The notes beneath the pieces were generated by a model, which had not been told where the DNA came from, did not search any database, and was given only the letters and a program-made list of their open reading frames with translations. From Natronomonas moolapensis 8.8.11 (GTDB lineage: Archaea > Halobacteriota > Halobacteria > Halobacteriales > Haloarculaceae), in NCBI RefSeq assembly GCF_000591055.1, contig NC_020388.1, positions 1,426,001-1,490,000 on the forward strand: a stretch of 64,000 nucleotides of DNA. The letters run 5' to 3'. The translations under genes and the position numbers were made by a program. Every line of letters starts with the position of its first letter. Position 1 is the first letter of the stretch. This document shows positions 1 to 8,699 of the stretch, piece after piece.

Positions 1-1
1 C

Positions 2-322
2 GACTGGTCGTACCCCGCGGCGAACGCCGGCCACGCCGTCTTCGAGGACGCCGACAACGACGCCTTCTGGGCGTTCACCATGGCTCTCTTCGAGGACCAA
101 CGGAGCTACTCGCTGGACGTCTTCGAGGAGATCGCCGAGGACGTCGCCGGCGTCGGGGCTGCCGCCCGGAGCGCAGCCGACGAAGGGACGTACCGCGACC
201 GCATCGACGCCGACCGCCAACGCGGCAAGAGCTGGGGCGTCCAGGGGACGCCGACGGTGTTCGTCGGGGACGAACAGGTCGAACTCGACGGGATCGCCGA
301 GGCGATCGAGAGTCGTCTGTGA
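2..322 (+). CDS. DsbA-like thioredoxin-fold oxidoreductase, C-terminal part
   Basis: The reading frame is open from the first bases of the window, so the N-terminus and the CXXC active site lie outside. The visible 106 residues are mainly helical and end in GVQGTPTVFVGDEQVE, the cis-proline (TPT) loop and final strand typical of DsbA/thioredoxin_4 proteins. In the family this loop packs against the redox-active cysteines and shapes the substrate site. The protein is acidic, as expected for a haloarchaeon. Family placement is fairly safe; the direction (oxidase or reductase) and the cellular location cannot be judged without the missing part. Confidence 0.75.
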   Translation, partial: DWSYPAANAGHAVFEDADNDAFWAFTMALFEDQRSYSLDVFEEIAEDVAGVGAAARSAADEGTYRDRIDADRQRGKSWGVQGTPTVFVGDEQVELDGIAEAIESRL

Positions 323-440
323 TTGAGCGCCGCTTACCTTCTATGCCTGACCTGCTTGACCGCTCGGCCGCGCTTGCGGTTCTCCAGGTACCACTCGGGT
401 TAGCGGTAACTCAAGTACACCGGGACCGTACTGTGGATCG

Positions 441-1451
441 ATGAGTGACTCGACGCCGACGCCCGAGACCGGTCCGACGCCGACGCCCGGCATCCACCAC
501 GTGACGTGCATCGCGGGCGATCCACAGCGGAATCTGGAGTTCTGGGTCGAGACGCTCGGTCTCCGACTGGTCAAGCGATCTATCAACCAGGACGACCCCG
601 GGACGTATCACTTTTTTTTCGCCGACGCCGAGGGAACGCCGGGAACGAGCATGACCTTCTTCCCGTGGTCCGACCTCTCTTCGGGCACAGTCGGAACCGG
701 ACAGGTTTCCCGAACCGCGTTCAGAGTCCCGTCGGGCAGCCTCGACTTCTGGGAGGCACGCTTCGACGACCACGGCGTCGAGTACGACGACCGAATCGAG
801 CGCTTCGGCGAGACCGTCCTCCCCTTCTGGGACCCCGACGGCCTGCCGGTCGAGTTGGTCGAGGTCGACGTGCCCGAGGACGACCCGACCGTCCCGTGGA
901 CGGCATTCGTCCCCGAGTCGGCCGCGATCCGCGGGTTCCACTCGGTGACGCTTTGGCTCGCCGACCCCGAACCGACCGGGGAGTTGCTCCGGACGATGGG
1001 GCTGGAGGAACGGGGCAGCGAGGCGTCGCCGGGCGATGCGTCGGGCGACGAACGGACCCGGTTTTCCGCAGCCGGCCCCGTCGGGAAACACGTCGACGTG
1101 GTTCCGACAGTCGAGAGCGGTCGGCAGGGCCACGGAACGGTCCACCACGTCGCTTTCCGGACGCCGACGGACGAGGACCAGGCGTCGATGCGGCGAGCCG
1201 TCCAGTCGGCGGGGCTGCGCCCGACCCGACAGATCGACCGCCACTGGTTTCGGTCGGTCTACGTCCGGGAGTTCGGGGGCGTGCTGTTCGAACTCGCCAC
1301 GAGCGGCCCGGGATATACGAGCGACGAGCCGCTGGCGGAACTCGGCGAACGACTCGTCCTTCCCGGCGAGTTCGAGGACCGACGCGGGGAGATAGAAGAC
1401 GCGTTACCGGACGTGACGGTCCCGCGTCCCGAACTGGCCGACGCCGACTGA
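441..1451 (+). CDS. VOC-family ring-cleaving dioxygenase-like protein
   Basis: This 336-residue protein has two glyoxalase/VOC modules in tandem. Repeated metal-site signatures are visible: IHHVTC near residue 18, HSVTLW around residue 166, HHVAF near residue 236, and the late acidic ligand in GVLFELAT. This layout is that of ring-cleaving or hydroquinone-type dioxygenases (PcpA/MhqO-like), which use Fe(II) to open aromatic rings; glyoxalase or thiol-detoxification roles are alternatives. The N-terminus is low-complexity (SDSTPTPETGPTPTPG). The start at 441 gives the first H-containing strand in the right place. Substrate unknown. Confidence 0.75.
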   Translation: MSDSTPTPETGPTPTPGIHHVTCIAGDPQRNLEFWVETLGLRLVKRSINQDDPGTYHFFFADAEGTPGTSMTFFPWSDLSSGTVGTGQVSRTAFRVPSGSLDFWEARFDDHGVEYDDRIERFGETVLPFWDPDGLPVELVEVDVPEDDPTVPWTAFVPESAAIRGFHSVTLWLADPEPTGELLRTMGLEERGSEASPGDASGDERTRFSAAGPVGKHVDVVPTVESGRQGHGTVHHVAFRTPTDEDQASMRRAVQSAGLRPTRQIDRHWFRSVYVREFGGVLFELATSGPGYTSDEPLAELGERLVLPGEFEDRRGEIEDALPDVTVPRPELADAD

Positions 1452-1455
1452 GGGT

Positions 1456-1545
1456 GACCGACACGGCCGACACGACCGGCACAACCGACACGGCCGACAC
1501 GACCGACACGCCTGAGACAACCGATTCGGCCAACACGACCGACAA
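1456..1545. repeat. Degenerate 9-bp tandem repeat (GACACGACC-like)
   Basis: Between the VOC gene and the next gene the sequence is built of imperfect 9-base units such as gacacgacc, gacacggcc and ggcacaacc, about nine copies. In one frame they would read Thr-Asp-Thr-Ala/Thr, but that frame has no good start of its own and lies just after a stop codon, so it is more likely slipped intergenic DNA than coding. Confidence 0.6.
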
Positions 1546-1587
1546 CTTCGCCCACGAGCTTTTGACTCCCCGACGCCGAACGTCGGT

Positions 1588-1926
1588 ATGACCGACGACT
1601 CCGACACGGCGTTCGAGACGGAACGGCGGGCGGCACAGGAGTTGCTGGCTGACGACTCGATCACGGCGCTGTACGTCGGCGTCGTCAGTGACGGCGACGC
1701 CCTCGAGACGACGTTCGCACAGACCGCGGAGGATCCACAACGGGAGGGTCTACAGGCGCTGTCGTTGCTTGCCGCGCACGTTCGACTCGTCGCGAACGAG
1801 GCTGGCGTCGACCCGGCTGCGGTAGCAGGGGATGCGGCGACGCTCGCCGGCCGGATGGACGAGCTCTCGCCCGGGGAACTGGCCGACGCGAGGGACGACG
1901 GCGGGGCTGGGCCGGACCCGGAGTGA
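1588..1926 (+). CDS. Small acidic haloarchaeal protein of unknown function
   Basis: This 112-residue, strongly acidic protein has helical segments (ERRAAQELLADD, LQALSLLAAHVRLVANEAG) and an Asp/Gly-rich tail. No catalytic motif or membrane segment is visible. Codon use and acidity match the neighbouring chromosomal genes, which supports its being real. I do not recognise the function. Confidence 0.6.
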   Translation: MTDDSDTAFETERRAAQELLADDSITALYVGVVSDGDALETTFAQTAEDPQREGLQALSLLAAHVRLVANEAGVDPAAVAGDAATLAGRMDELSPGELADARDDGGAGPDPE

Positions 1927-1977
1927 CCTCCGAGCGTGGGACCCGGGATCGGACGGCGTCTGCGTGTGGACTTCACT

Positions 1978-3510
1978 GTTGACATCCTCCTCCGCCTGAA
2001 GGCGGCGGAATCCCACGGCACCGCACCGCTGGATTGGGATATTAGGGTTTGCAGTCCACCACCTCTTCGCGAGGTTGGAATCCTCGGGAGAGGTCATGAA
2101 GGTAGACTTCGGGCTGTGCCAACCAGCCGGTACTCCTATCCCCACCCAAATCGGGAGCAGACTCGGAGTTACTTTGATTCAATTCGAGACGGATGTTCTC
2201 CGCCCCATTCACGTCAGCGTTGAACGCCGCGTCACACGGCTCGCAGACATACAAGCCACGTTCGACACGCTGACTCTCGTCTTCTCTACCGCAGACGCAA
2301 CACGTCTTGCTCGTGTCGCGCTCTGAAACCTCTACGACTTCGACACCCTCGACCTCGGCCTTGTATTCGAGAATCGAGGTGAAGCGGTCGAACGCCCAGC
2401 CGTGCAGGTCGAGATTCCCGTGCTTGCCCCAGTTCTTCGACTCGCCGTTGTCGTCTTCACGGACACCAGCGAGCTTCCCGATGTTGATACGCCCAACACC
2501 ACGCTCGATACACGTCTCAACGATGTGTTTCGCTAACGAGTGCAAGAAGTGGGTGCGGCGCTCCGACCACTTCGCGTGGAGACGGGTCGCTTCTTCACCA
2601 CCCGAGTCGTCGCACTTGGCGATTTCTTTCGGGAAGTAGTACCCGTCCTGTTTCAGGCGATTGCCGGGGTAGAGGTCGGCTTGTTCAGTGCTGTATGCGA
2701 CTGCCGCGAAGTTACAGATGCCGAGGTCAATGCCAGCCGTCTCGTTTCCGGGTGCGGTGGGTGTCTCAACTTCGTCCTTGCAGATGAGATGCAGTTCCCA
2801 CCGACCCTTTGACTTGTCGTAGACGGCTCTGACCTGTTGTAGGTTCTCAACAGTGACACCGGGGCGCGTCTCGTATTCGACAAGGATGTACTCCCATGCT
2901 TTCGGGTGTTCCTTGTGATTCGCGCCCTTTGAGAGACGGACACGGTTGTTGTTCGTGTCGTGTTTGATGCCGTTTTGCTTCCACGTCACGGTCGAACGCG
3001 GATGTTCCTCGTGGACGCGGTTGCCGTGGTCGTCGTAGTAGTTTTTTTTGCGGTAGCCGGGCGGATTCGCTCGATTGTCAGACTTCCTCTTTTCGTACCA
3101 CGAGTTGAAGGCTTCAGCGAGTTCCTCCAGAACGCGCTGACTGGACTGCGAGTGCAATCCCTTGTACTTTGAGTGACCTTTCAATTCGTCTTTGAGGTCG
3201 CCGTGGTCGGGAATCTCACCCGTATCATCCCACTTTTGTCGAGAGTGGTAGTTGGCGACGTTCCAGAGTTTGCTGGCACTCCACCCGTGCCGGTCAAGCG
3301 GGTCCTCTACCTGTGAGTGGTTGAGGATTTTCGCTCGGTGGGTTCGATGGATTTCCAGCATTCTGAACGCCTCTATAATCATTTATACTCGTATTTGTTA
3401 TAAAGGTTCGGTTTGAGAGCGGTGGAATATCCAGCCGTGCTATCGGCGGTGGGTTGTGGAGGAGTTGTCGGATTCATCCTGCGGCTAAAGCCGCAGGTAT
3501 TCTCCTTGCT
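1978..3510 (-). mobile_element. IS200/IS605-group element with only tnpB (IS1341-type)
   Basis: The element surrounds one tnpB gene and has no tnpA, so it is probably mobilised in trans. Instead of inverted repeats it has subterminal hairpins, as is usual in this group: tgcggctaaagccgca at about 3480-3495 near the 5' end and ccgcctgaaggcgg at about 1994-2007 near the 3' end, the latter followed (minus strand) by GGAGGATGTCAAC. These ends are approximate. In TnpB biology the 3' end region also gives the guide RNA (omegaRNA), whose guide would be the flanking DNA just below position 1978. Confidence 0.7.
2042..3382 (-). CDS. tnpB: TnpB RNA-guided nuclease of an IS1341-type element
   Basis: The 446-residue protein has the OrfB N-terminal helix-turn-helix region, a RuvC-like core and a zinc ribbon (TCCVCG...VCEPC). 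RuvC-I is ETAGIDLGICNFA and RuvC-III is AFNADVNGAENI. At the usual RuvC-II glutamate position the protein reads RINIGKLAGVREDD, with no Glu before the Leu, so the acidic residue may come from RED. Known TnpBs are omegaRNA-guided DNA nucleases that help the element persist. The start could be the ATG at 3382 or one seven codons in (MLEIHRTHRAK); each has an AT-rich TATA-like stretch about 25 nt upstream. Confidence 0.85.
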   Translation of the reverse strand: MIIEAFRMLEIHRTHRAKILNHSQVEDPLDRHGWSASKLWNVANYHSRQKWDDTGEIPDHGDLKDELKGHSKYKGLHSQSSQRVLEELAEAFNSWYEKRKSDNRANPPGYRKKNYYDDHGNRVHEEHPRSTVTWKQNGIKHDTNNNRVRLSKGANHKEHPKAWEYILVEYETRPGVTVENLQQVRAVYDKSKGRWELHLICKDEVETPTAPGNETAGIDLGICNFAAVAYSTEQADLYPGNRLKQDGYYFPKEIAKCDDSGGEEATRLHAKWSERRTHFLHSLAKHIVETCIERGVGRINIGKLAGVREDDNGESKNWGKHGNLDLHGWAFDRFTSILEYKAEVEGVEVVEVSERDTSKTCCVCGREDESQRVERGLYVCEPCDAAFNADVNGAENIRLELNQSNSESAPDLGGDRSTGWLAQPEVYLHDLSRGFQPREEVVDCKP

Positions 3511-3567
3511 CTCTATAAACACGGCGGATGCTTCGGGGCTTGCCCTCGAAGCGACTGACCGTGCTGG

Positions 3568-3573
3568 TTATAA
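3568..3573 (+). promoter_or_regulatory. TATA box of the KaiC-like gene
   Basis: TTATAA lies with its centre about 25 nt before the ATG at 3596. This is the spacing of a leaderless archaeal transcript and supports the internal start chosen for the gene. Confidence 0.6.
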
Positions 3574-3595
3574 TGCCGACTATCGAAAAGAGAGT

Positions 3596-5053
3596 ATGCC
3601 AGCTTCGACGGATACCTCCCGGGTTGAAACGGGGGTACCGCGCGCCGACGGCGTTCTGGACGGCGGGTTGCGCCCGGCATCGGCGACTCTTGTCAGGGGC
3701 GCCCCCGGCGCCGGAAAGACGATATTCGGCCTTCACTTTCTCGCCGCCGCGGGCGATCGAGACGAGACCGGGCTCTATATCAACCTCGGAGAGCCCGCCG
3801 GATACCTCCGAGAGACCGCCGAAAGCTTCGGTCTCGGCGTCAGCGACGTCGGCTTTCTCGACCTCTCACCGTCCGGATCGCAGTTTCAAGACGACGGTAC
3901 GTACGACCTGTTCAGGTCGGGAGAGGTCGAAAACCCCGCTCTCGTGGACTCGATTCGAGAGGAGATCGAGGCGATCGACCCAGACCGGGTGGTGATCGAT
4001 CCCGTCACCGAAATCCGACATCTCACACCCGACGAGCGCCAGTTCCGAACGCAGGTGTTGAGTCTCCTCGATTTCCTCAAGGCCAGCGGCGCGACGATAC
4101 TCCTGACCTCGCAGGCGGCCCCATCGATACCGGACGACGACCTCCAGTTCCTCGTCGACGCGGTGATCGATCTCCTGGTCGAGGGGAACCGACGGACGCT
4201 CTCGGTCTCGAAGTTTCGCGGCTCGGACGCGCGAGCGGGCCCACACACCGTGACGATCGACGACGACGGGATGCACCTGTGGCCAGCGCTCGACCCATCG
4301 CTACACGGGCGGGACGGTCCTCTCGGGACGCTCTCCTCGGGCGTTGACGAGCTCGACGCCCTTCTCAGCGGGGGGATCACGACCGGGACGATCGCGTTCT
4401 TGAGCGGGCCAACGGGGGTCGGAAAGACGACGACTGGCCTCCAGTTCGTGAGCGAAGCGGCGACCCGTGGCCGCCGGTCCGTCCTCTACAGCTTCGAGGA
4501 GAAGCGAAAGACGATTCTCACTCGAGCGGAGGCGACCGGCATTCCAGCCCGGGAGATGGTCGAGGACGGAACGTTACTCATCAAGGAAATCGGGCCCGAC
4601 GAACTCGCGCTCGACGAGTTTATCCACCGGATCCGGACCGAAGTCGAGGAGCGCTCGACGGAGATCGTGATGATCGACGGCGTCACCGGGTACGAACGGG
4701 CGTTTCGGGAGGGCTCCGATGACCCGACACACGACCTGGTGAAGATCGGGCGGTATCTCCGGAACATGAACGTGACCGGAATCGCAACGAACGAGGTCCA
4801 CCAGATCACCGGCGAGTTCCGGGCCACGGAACAGCGCGTGAGCCACCTCGCCGACAGCATCATTCTCCTCCGTCACGTCGAATACAGGGGCGAACTCCGG
4901 AAGGTTATCGGTGTGTTGAAGATGCGGACGAGCGACTTCGAGACGGGAATTCGGACCCTAGAGGTCACCGGCGATGGGCTGGTCATCGGCGACCCGCTCC
5001 CCGAGTTGCGCGGTATCCTGACAGGGACGCCGGACTGGCGCATGGAGGACTGA
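3596..5053 (+). CDS. KaiC-like dual RecA-domain ATPase
   Basis: Two tandem RecA/KaiC domains are present. The first has Walker A GAPGAGKT at residues 35-42 and the strand RVVIDPVTEI; the second has Walker A GPTGVGKT near residue 270 and EIVMIDGVTGYE as Walker B. The length, 485 residues, fits the haloarchaeal KaiC-like signalling ATPases, which are not clock proteins in the cyanobacterial sense. The reading frame is open from 3413, but the ATG at 3596 has a TATA box at leaderless distance and gives the expected N-terminus. It is followed after 18 nt by a histidine kinase gene, a common pairing that suggests joint signal processing. Confidence 0.85.
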   Translation: MPASTDTSRVETGVPRADGVLDGGLRPASATLVRGAPGAGKTIFGLHFLAAAGDRDETGLYINLGEPAGYLRETAESFGLGVSDVGFLDLSPSGSQFQDDGTYDLFRSGEVENPALVDSIREEIEAIDPDRVVIDPVTEIRHLTPDERQFRTQVLSLLDFLKASGATILLTSQAAPSIPDDDLQFLVDAVIDLLVEGNRRTLSVSKFRGSDARAGPHTVTIDDDGMHLWPALDPSLHGRDGPLGTLSSGVDELDALLSGGITTGTIAFLSGPTGVGKTTTGLQFVSEAATRGRRSVLYSFEEKRKTILTRAEATGIPAREMVEDGTLLIKEIGPDELALDEFIHRIRTEVEERSTEIVMIDGVTGYERAFREGSDDPTHDLVKIGRYLRNMNVTGIATNEVHQITGEFRATEQRVSHLADSIILLRHVEYRGELRKVIGVLKMRTSDFETGIRTLEVTGDGLVIGDPLPELRGILTGTPDWRMED

Positions 5054-5071
5054 CCGTCCGGGTGTAACGTA

Positions 5072-6889
5072 ATGGAACACACCACACAGCCCGACGACCC
5101 CGTACGCATTTATCCGTTGATCGCGGACAGCGGCAACCGGCGCGTGCTCGGCAAGTGGCTGGCCGACCACGAGACGTACGTCGCTGTAGACGACCACCCG
5201 ATAACCGAAGCGGATATCGACCTCTGTATCGTCGACGGCGAGGGGTTGCGCCGCCACAGAGACGACCTCGAGTCGGTCAAAAACGAGGCCAGACCGACGC
5301 TGTTGCCCGTACTACTGTTGCTCTCGGAGCGGGACGCGGAGATCATCGCGACGGATCGGAGCGAGATCGCCGACAACGTGTTGATGTCGACCGTCGACGA
5401 GGTCGTCTCCCTGCCGATGCGGCAGGCCGAACTCGAGTGGCGGATCGGGGCGCTGCTTCGGCTTCGCAGCCAGTCGCTCGAACTCGACGCCAAGACAAAG
5501 AAGCTCCGCCAGTTCCGGGAGGCCGTGGAAGCCTCCGGGCACGCGATATTTATTACCGATCCCGACGGACGTCTCACGTACGTCAACCCTGCGTTCGAGT
5601 CGGTCACTGGCTACGATGCGGAGGAAGTGATCGGCGAGACGCCGGCGCTTCTCAATTCGGGGGAGATGTCCGAGACGTACTACGAGAAGCTATGGGAGAC
5701 GATCGAAGCTGGAGAGACGTGGGAGGCCGAAATCGTCGACCGACGGAAGGACGGGGAGCTGTACACCGCCTACCAGACGATCGCGCCGATCGCCGACGAC
5801 GAGGTGCGTGCGTTCGTCGCCGTCCAGACGGACATCACCGAGCACAAGCAGCTCCGGGACCGGCTCAAGCGACACCGAGACATCATCCAGCAGCTCGAGG
5901 ACCCGATCATGCTCCAGGACGACGAGGGGCGCTTCGAGTTGGTCAACGAAGCCCTCTGTGAGTTCGCCGGGCTTTCGGCCTCGGAACTCGCCGGGCGAGA
6001 CGAGTACCTGTTCATGGACGACGAGGCGGCGGAGACGATCGAACGGCGAAAATCGGAGGCGCTCGACACCGGGGAGCCGGTCCGGTACTCGATCTCGCCG
6101 GAGTTCGAACGCTCCGGGAAGGAGGCCGTGTTCCGGACGAGCCGGTACCCGTACTACAACGAGACGGACGAACTCGTCGGAACGTTCGCCATCTGCCGGG
6201 ACGTGACCGACCTCGAAGAACGGACTCGGCAGTTGCGCGTGCTCGACAACATCCTCCGGCACAACCTCCGGAACGACCTGACGGTGATCCGTGGGCTGGC
6301 CGACCGCATCCGAACCGAATCGTCGGGGGAGACCGCCGAGACGGCGGAGCGGATCGTATCGCACGCCGACGATCTGATGACGACCGGCGAGAAGTCCCGC
6401 TCGATCACGGAGCTGCTCGGCGAGGAGCCGGAGATCAAACGGATCGACATCGCGTCGCTGGCGCGGTCGGTCGCCGAAGGGATCGGCGCCGAGCGGCCGG
6501 CCGCGCTGATCGACGTCGACGTGCCGGAGCGCGCGACCGCGGAGACGACGTTCAAATTCAGGGAGGCGATGGAGGAACTGATCAAAAACGCGATCGACCA
6601 CAGCGATCGGGAAACGCCGTCCATCGAGATCCGGATCCTGGCGACCGGGGACACCGTCGAGGTACGCGTCGTCGACGACGGTCCCGGGATCCCGGCGGTG
6701 GAGCGGGACGTCCTGGTGACCGGGCGGGCGATCGACGATCTGTACCACGGGAGCGGCCTGGGGCTGTGGCTCGTGTACTGGATCGTCGAGCAGTCCGACG
6801 GTTCGATCGACGTGACCGACGCCGAACCACGGGGAACCGAAATCGAGATCCGCTTGCCGCGGGTGGAGGACGACGACGCAGTCGAGTAA
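5072..6889 (+). CDS. PAS-PAS sensor histidine kinase with receiver-like N-terminus
   Basis: The 605 residues comprise a degenerate receiver-like domain (about 1-125, with LCIVDGEG in place of a clear phospho-acceptor strand), PAS 1 (about 140-255), PAS 2 (about 268-385) and a kinase core. The kinase motifs are intact: H box ILRHNLRNDLTVIRGL, N box ELIKNAIDHS, G1 DDGPGIP, G2 GSGLGLWLVYW. No membrane segment is seen, so it should act in the cytoplasm. It lies 18 nt after the KaiC-like gene and is probably cotranscribed with it. No partner response regulator is adjacent; this is usual in haloarchaea. The input signal is unknown. Confidence 0.85.
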   Translation: MEHTTQPDDPVRIYPLIADSGNRRVLGKWLADHETYVAVDDHPITEADIDLCIVDGEGLRRHRDDLESVKNEARPTLLPVLLLLSERDAEIIATDRSEIADNVLMSTVDEVVSLPMRQAELEWRIGALLRLRSQSLELDAKTKKLRQFREAVEASGHAIFITDPDGRLTYVNPAFESVTGYDAEEVIGETPALLNSGEMSETYYEKLWETIEAGETWEAEIVDRRKDGELYTAYQTIAPIADDEVRAFVAVQTDITEHKQLRDRLKRHRDIIQQLEDPIMLQDDEGRFELVNEALCEFAGLSASELAGRDEYLFMDDEAAETIERRKSEALDTGEPVRYSISPEFERSGKEAVFRTSRYPYYNETDELVGTFAICRDVTDLEERTRQLRVLDNILRHNLRNDLTVIRGLADRIRTESSGETAETAERIVSHADDLMTTGEKSRSITELLGEEPEIKRIDIASLARSVAEGIGAERPAALIDVDVPERATAETTFKFREAMEELIKNAIDHSDRETPSIEIRILATGDTVEVRVVDDGPGIPAVERDVLVTGRAIDDLYHGSGLGLWLVYWIVEQSDGSIDVTDAEPRGTEIEIRLPRVEDDDAVE

Positions 6890-6988
6890 CTCCACAGCAC
6901 GCTCGGAAGTGTTCTCGGAGCGACGACGCGACTGCCCGGACGACACAACTGCCCGGACGACGCGACCAGTCCGGGGGGACAGCTCACA

Positions 6989-7150
6989 TCAGTCCGTCAG
7001 CCCGTAGCCGCGTTTAAAAAGCGAGATGTCGAGCAGTGCAACGAGAACCGTCCCCCCTGCCAGCAAGCCGAACGAGAGTTGCGGATCGACCTCCGAAACG
7101 CCCAGGAACCCGTATCGGACGCCGTTTACCATGTACCACAACGGAGAAGT
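6989..7150 (-). pseudogene. 3' stump of an ABC-2 type transporter permease
   Basis: On the minus strand, codons from about 7150 down to the stop at 6989-6991 read SPLWYMVNGVRYGFLGVSEV, then a hydrophobic segment (LLAGGTVLVALLDISLF) and KRGYGLTD. This is the conserved C-terminus of DrrB/NodJ-like ABC-2 permeases: a PLWYxxNGxRYGxLG loop followed by the last membrane helix. Everything upstream is replaced by AT-rich DNA with an integrase gene, so the permease has been cut, most simply by integration of the element. The missing N-terminal part is not seen elsewhere in the window. Confidence 0.75.
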
Positions 7151-7197
7151 AGTATATAGGTGGTTAATTTTAAGTCAATACACCAAAGAAAGCCTGT

Positions 7198-8484
7198 ATG
7201 GGAAACCTGAACGATCCCGGTAAGTACAAAGACAAGTATGAGAAGGCCAGAGACAGGCTTCAGAGACAAGATATTAACGAAGAGGATAGGAAGGCCATAT
7301 CTGCCTTTGTGGACGACAGGAAGGCTAATAACGACCTAGCATACAGTTCACTTGAGCAATATACCACCGTCCTTCTCCGGGCGGCAAATCTGGCAGAGAA
7401 GCCCCTTACTGATTTTCAAGAAAAAGACCCAAAGGAAGGCAAATACCAAAGTGATTATTCCACGTTTATACAGGGAGTATCAGAAGGCACACTTCCTCAA
7501 GCAAAGGACGGGGGTTATTCGGACGAATATTGTCGTTCCTTCCGACAAGTGCTAAAACCATTCTTCCGGTTTATCGGGCGTGAATGGTCCGAAGATATTA
7601 GCATAGGTCAACCTACAAGAGGAAAAATCACGGAATCAGATTGTTTCACGTCGGACGAAACGGCAAAGATGTTTCAAGTTGCTGATTCCCGTGATAGTGC
7701 TATAATCGCTCTTTGGCTGGCAACAGGACAAAGAGCTAGTGCTATGGCTTCTCTGAAGCTCAAAGATGTATCCTTTACCGAAAACAGAGGAAGATTCAGA
7801 CTTAACCCTGAAGCAGTAGGTTTGAAAGGAGCAGAAGGGCTTAGGCCTATGCTATGGGCTTCCCCATACGTCAAAGAATGGGTAAACAATCACCACCCGA
7901 AGAGAGAAGAAAAGGAAGCCCCCCTGTTTTGCTGTAAACGTAGTGGACACAACTACTCTGTTGGTGATCCCCTGTCTTATGAAGCCATTAGGAGAATCAT
8001 AGAACGGGTTTGTGAGAAGGCAGATATTGATTCAGATAAAGCCCAAACCCACCGATTCAGACATACTGCTATCCGAAGAATGATACGCGACGGTTTGACA
8101 GAGCAACAGATTTGCTTTATTGTCGGGTGGCATGAGGATAGTTCACAACTAAGCCGGTATGGTAGCCTTTCAGATGAAACACACTCTTCGGATATTGAGG
8201 AAGAATACGGGCTTCGAGAGGAAGAAGAAGAGGGTATCGGGCCTTCGTTCGATAATTGCCCAAAGTGTGATACGCCCCTATCTGAATTGACTAAGCCCGC
8301 CTATTGCCCTTCTTGTGGGCTTCCTTTGAAACATTCAGCAGAGGAAACGGAAAAGCAAATTGAGGAAGATATAACGGAATCTGCTATTCAAGCCGATACA
8401 GAGGAAGGCAAAGATACGATACGGGAGCTAAAGCAGTTTTTAGATGAAAATCCCTCTCTCAAGAATGAACTAATAGGCGAGTAG
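7198..8484 (+). CDS. Tyrosine recombinase/integrase with C-terminal zinc ribbon
   Basis: The 428-residue protein has an N-terminal SAM-like core-binding domain and a catalytic domain with the standard pattern: Arg in TGQRASAM, HRFRH for HxxR, Gly-Trp-His in VGWHED, and Tyr in SRYGSLSDE. After the catalytic domain comes a two-CxxC zinc ribbon (CPKCDTPL...YCPSCGLPL) and a charged helical tail, as in several haloarchaeal virus and plasmid integrases. Base composition is clearly more AT-rich than the flanking genes, a sign of transfer. It starts about 50 bp from the broken permease gene and is the likely agent of that insertion. Confidence 0.85.
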   Translation: MGNLNDPGKYKDKYEKARDRLQRQDINEEDRKAISAFVDDRKANNDLAYSSLEQYTTVLLRAANLAEKPLTDFQEKDPKEGKYQSDYSTFIQGVSEGTLPQAKDGGYSDEYCRSFRQVLKPFFRFIGREWSEDISIGQPTRGKITESDCFTSDETAKMFQVADSRDSAIIALWLATGQRASAMASLKLKDVSFTENRGRFRLNPEAVGLKGAEGLRPMLWASPYVKEWVNNHHPKREEKEAPLFCCKRSGHNYSVGDPLSYEAIRRIIERVCEKADIDSDKAQTHRFRHTAIRRMIRDGLTEQQICFIVGWHEDSSQLSRYGSLSDETHSSDIEEEYGLREEEEEGIGPSFDNCPKCDTPLSELTKPAYCPSCGLPLKHSAEETEKQIEEDITESAIQADTEEGKDTIRELKQFLDENPSLKNELIGE

Positions 8485-8646
8485 GCTACCCTTTAGCTCC
8501 GGTTCTTCTGCTTTCTCTGCTTCCTGTCTCTCTTCCTCTTCAATCACGGAAAGCAAATCCTCTCCTATCCACGAAACAGGTAGATCACTATTTGCCACCG
8601 TTTCGAGCATATCCCGGTTTTCTTCGATTAGATCCTCATTCTTCAT
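8470..8646 (-). CDS. Small acidic protein convergent with the integrase
   Basis: A 58-residue frame starts MKNEDLIEENRDMLETVANS and ends KGSLLAY. It is very rich in Glu and overlaps the last 15 bp of the integrase gene in convergent orientation. On its own strand an AT-rich TATA-like stretch (ttttataat, around 8682) lies about 30-35 nt upstream of the ATG. Small genes next to integrases often encode excisionase or regulatory proteins, but no DNA-binding fold can be recognised here, so the role is open. Confidence 0.45.
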   Translation of the reverse strand: MKNEDLIEENRDMLETVANSDLPVSWIGEDLLSVIEEEERQEAEKAEEPELKGSLLAY

Positions 8647-8699
8647 ATATTCCCACTAACTTGAGGTAACTAATAATATTATAAAAAGGTTTTGTCTAT

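Noticed and set aside
1456-1545. CRISPR-like array
   Set aside because: Units are 9 bp and contiguous without spacers, and no cas genes are present. No CRISPR was found in the window.
411-1740. Long minus-strand and alternative-frame ORFs over the VOC gene
   Set aside because: They are Arg/Pro/Ser-rich shadows produced by GC-rich codon bias; the acidic VOC frame explains the region.
3413-3595. Upstream extension of the KaiC-like gene
   Set aside because: It lies over the TnpB element end and is not acidic. A TATA box at leaderless distance favours 3596.
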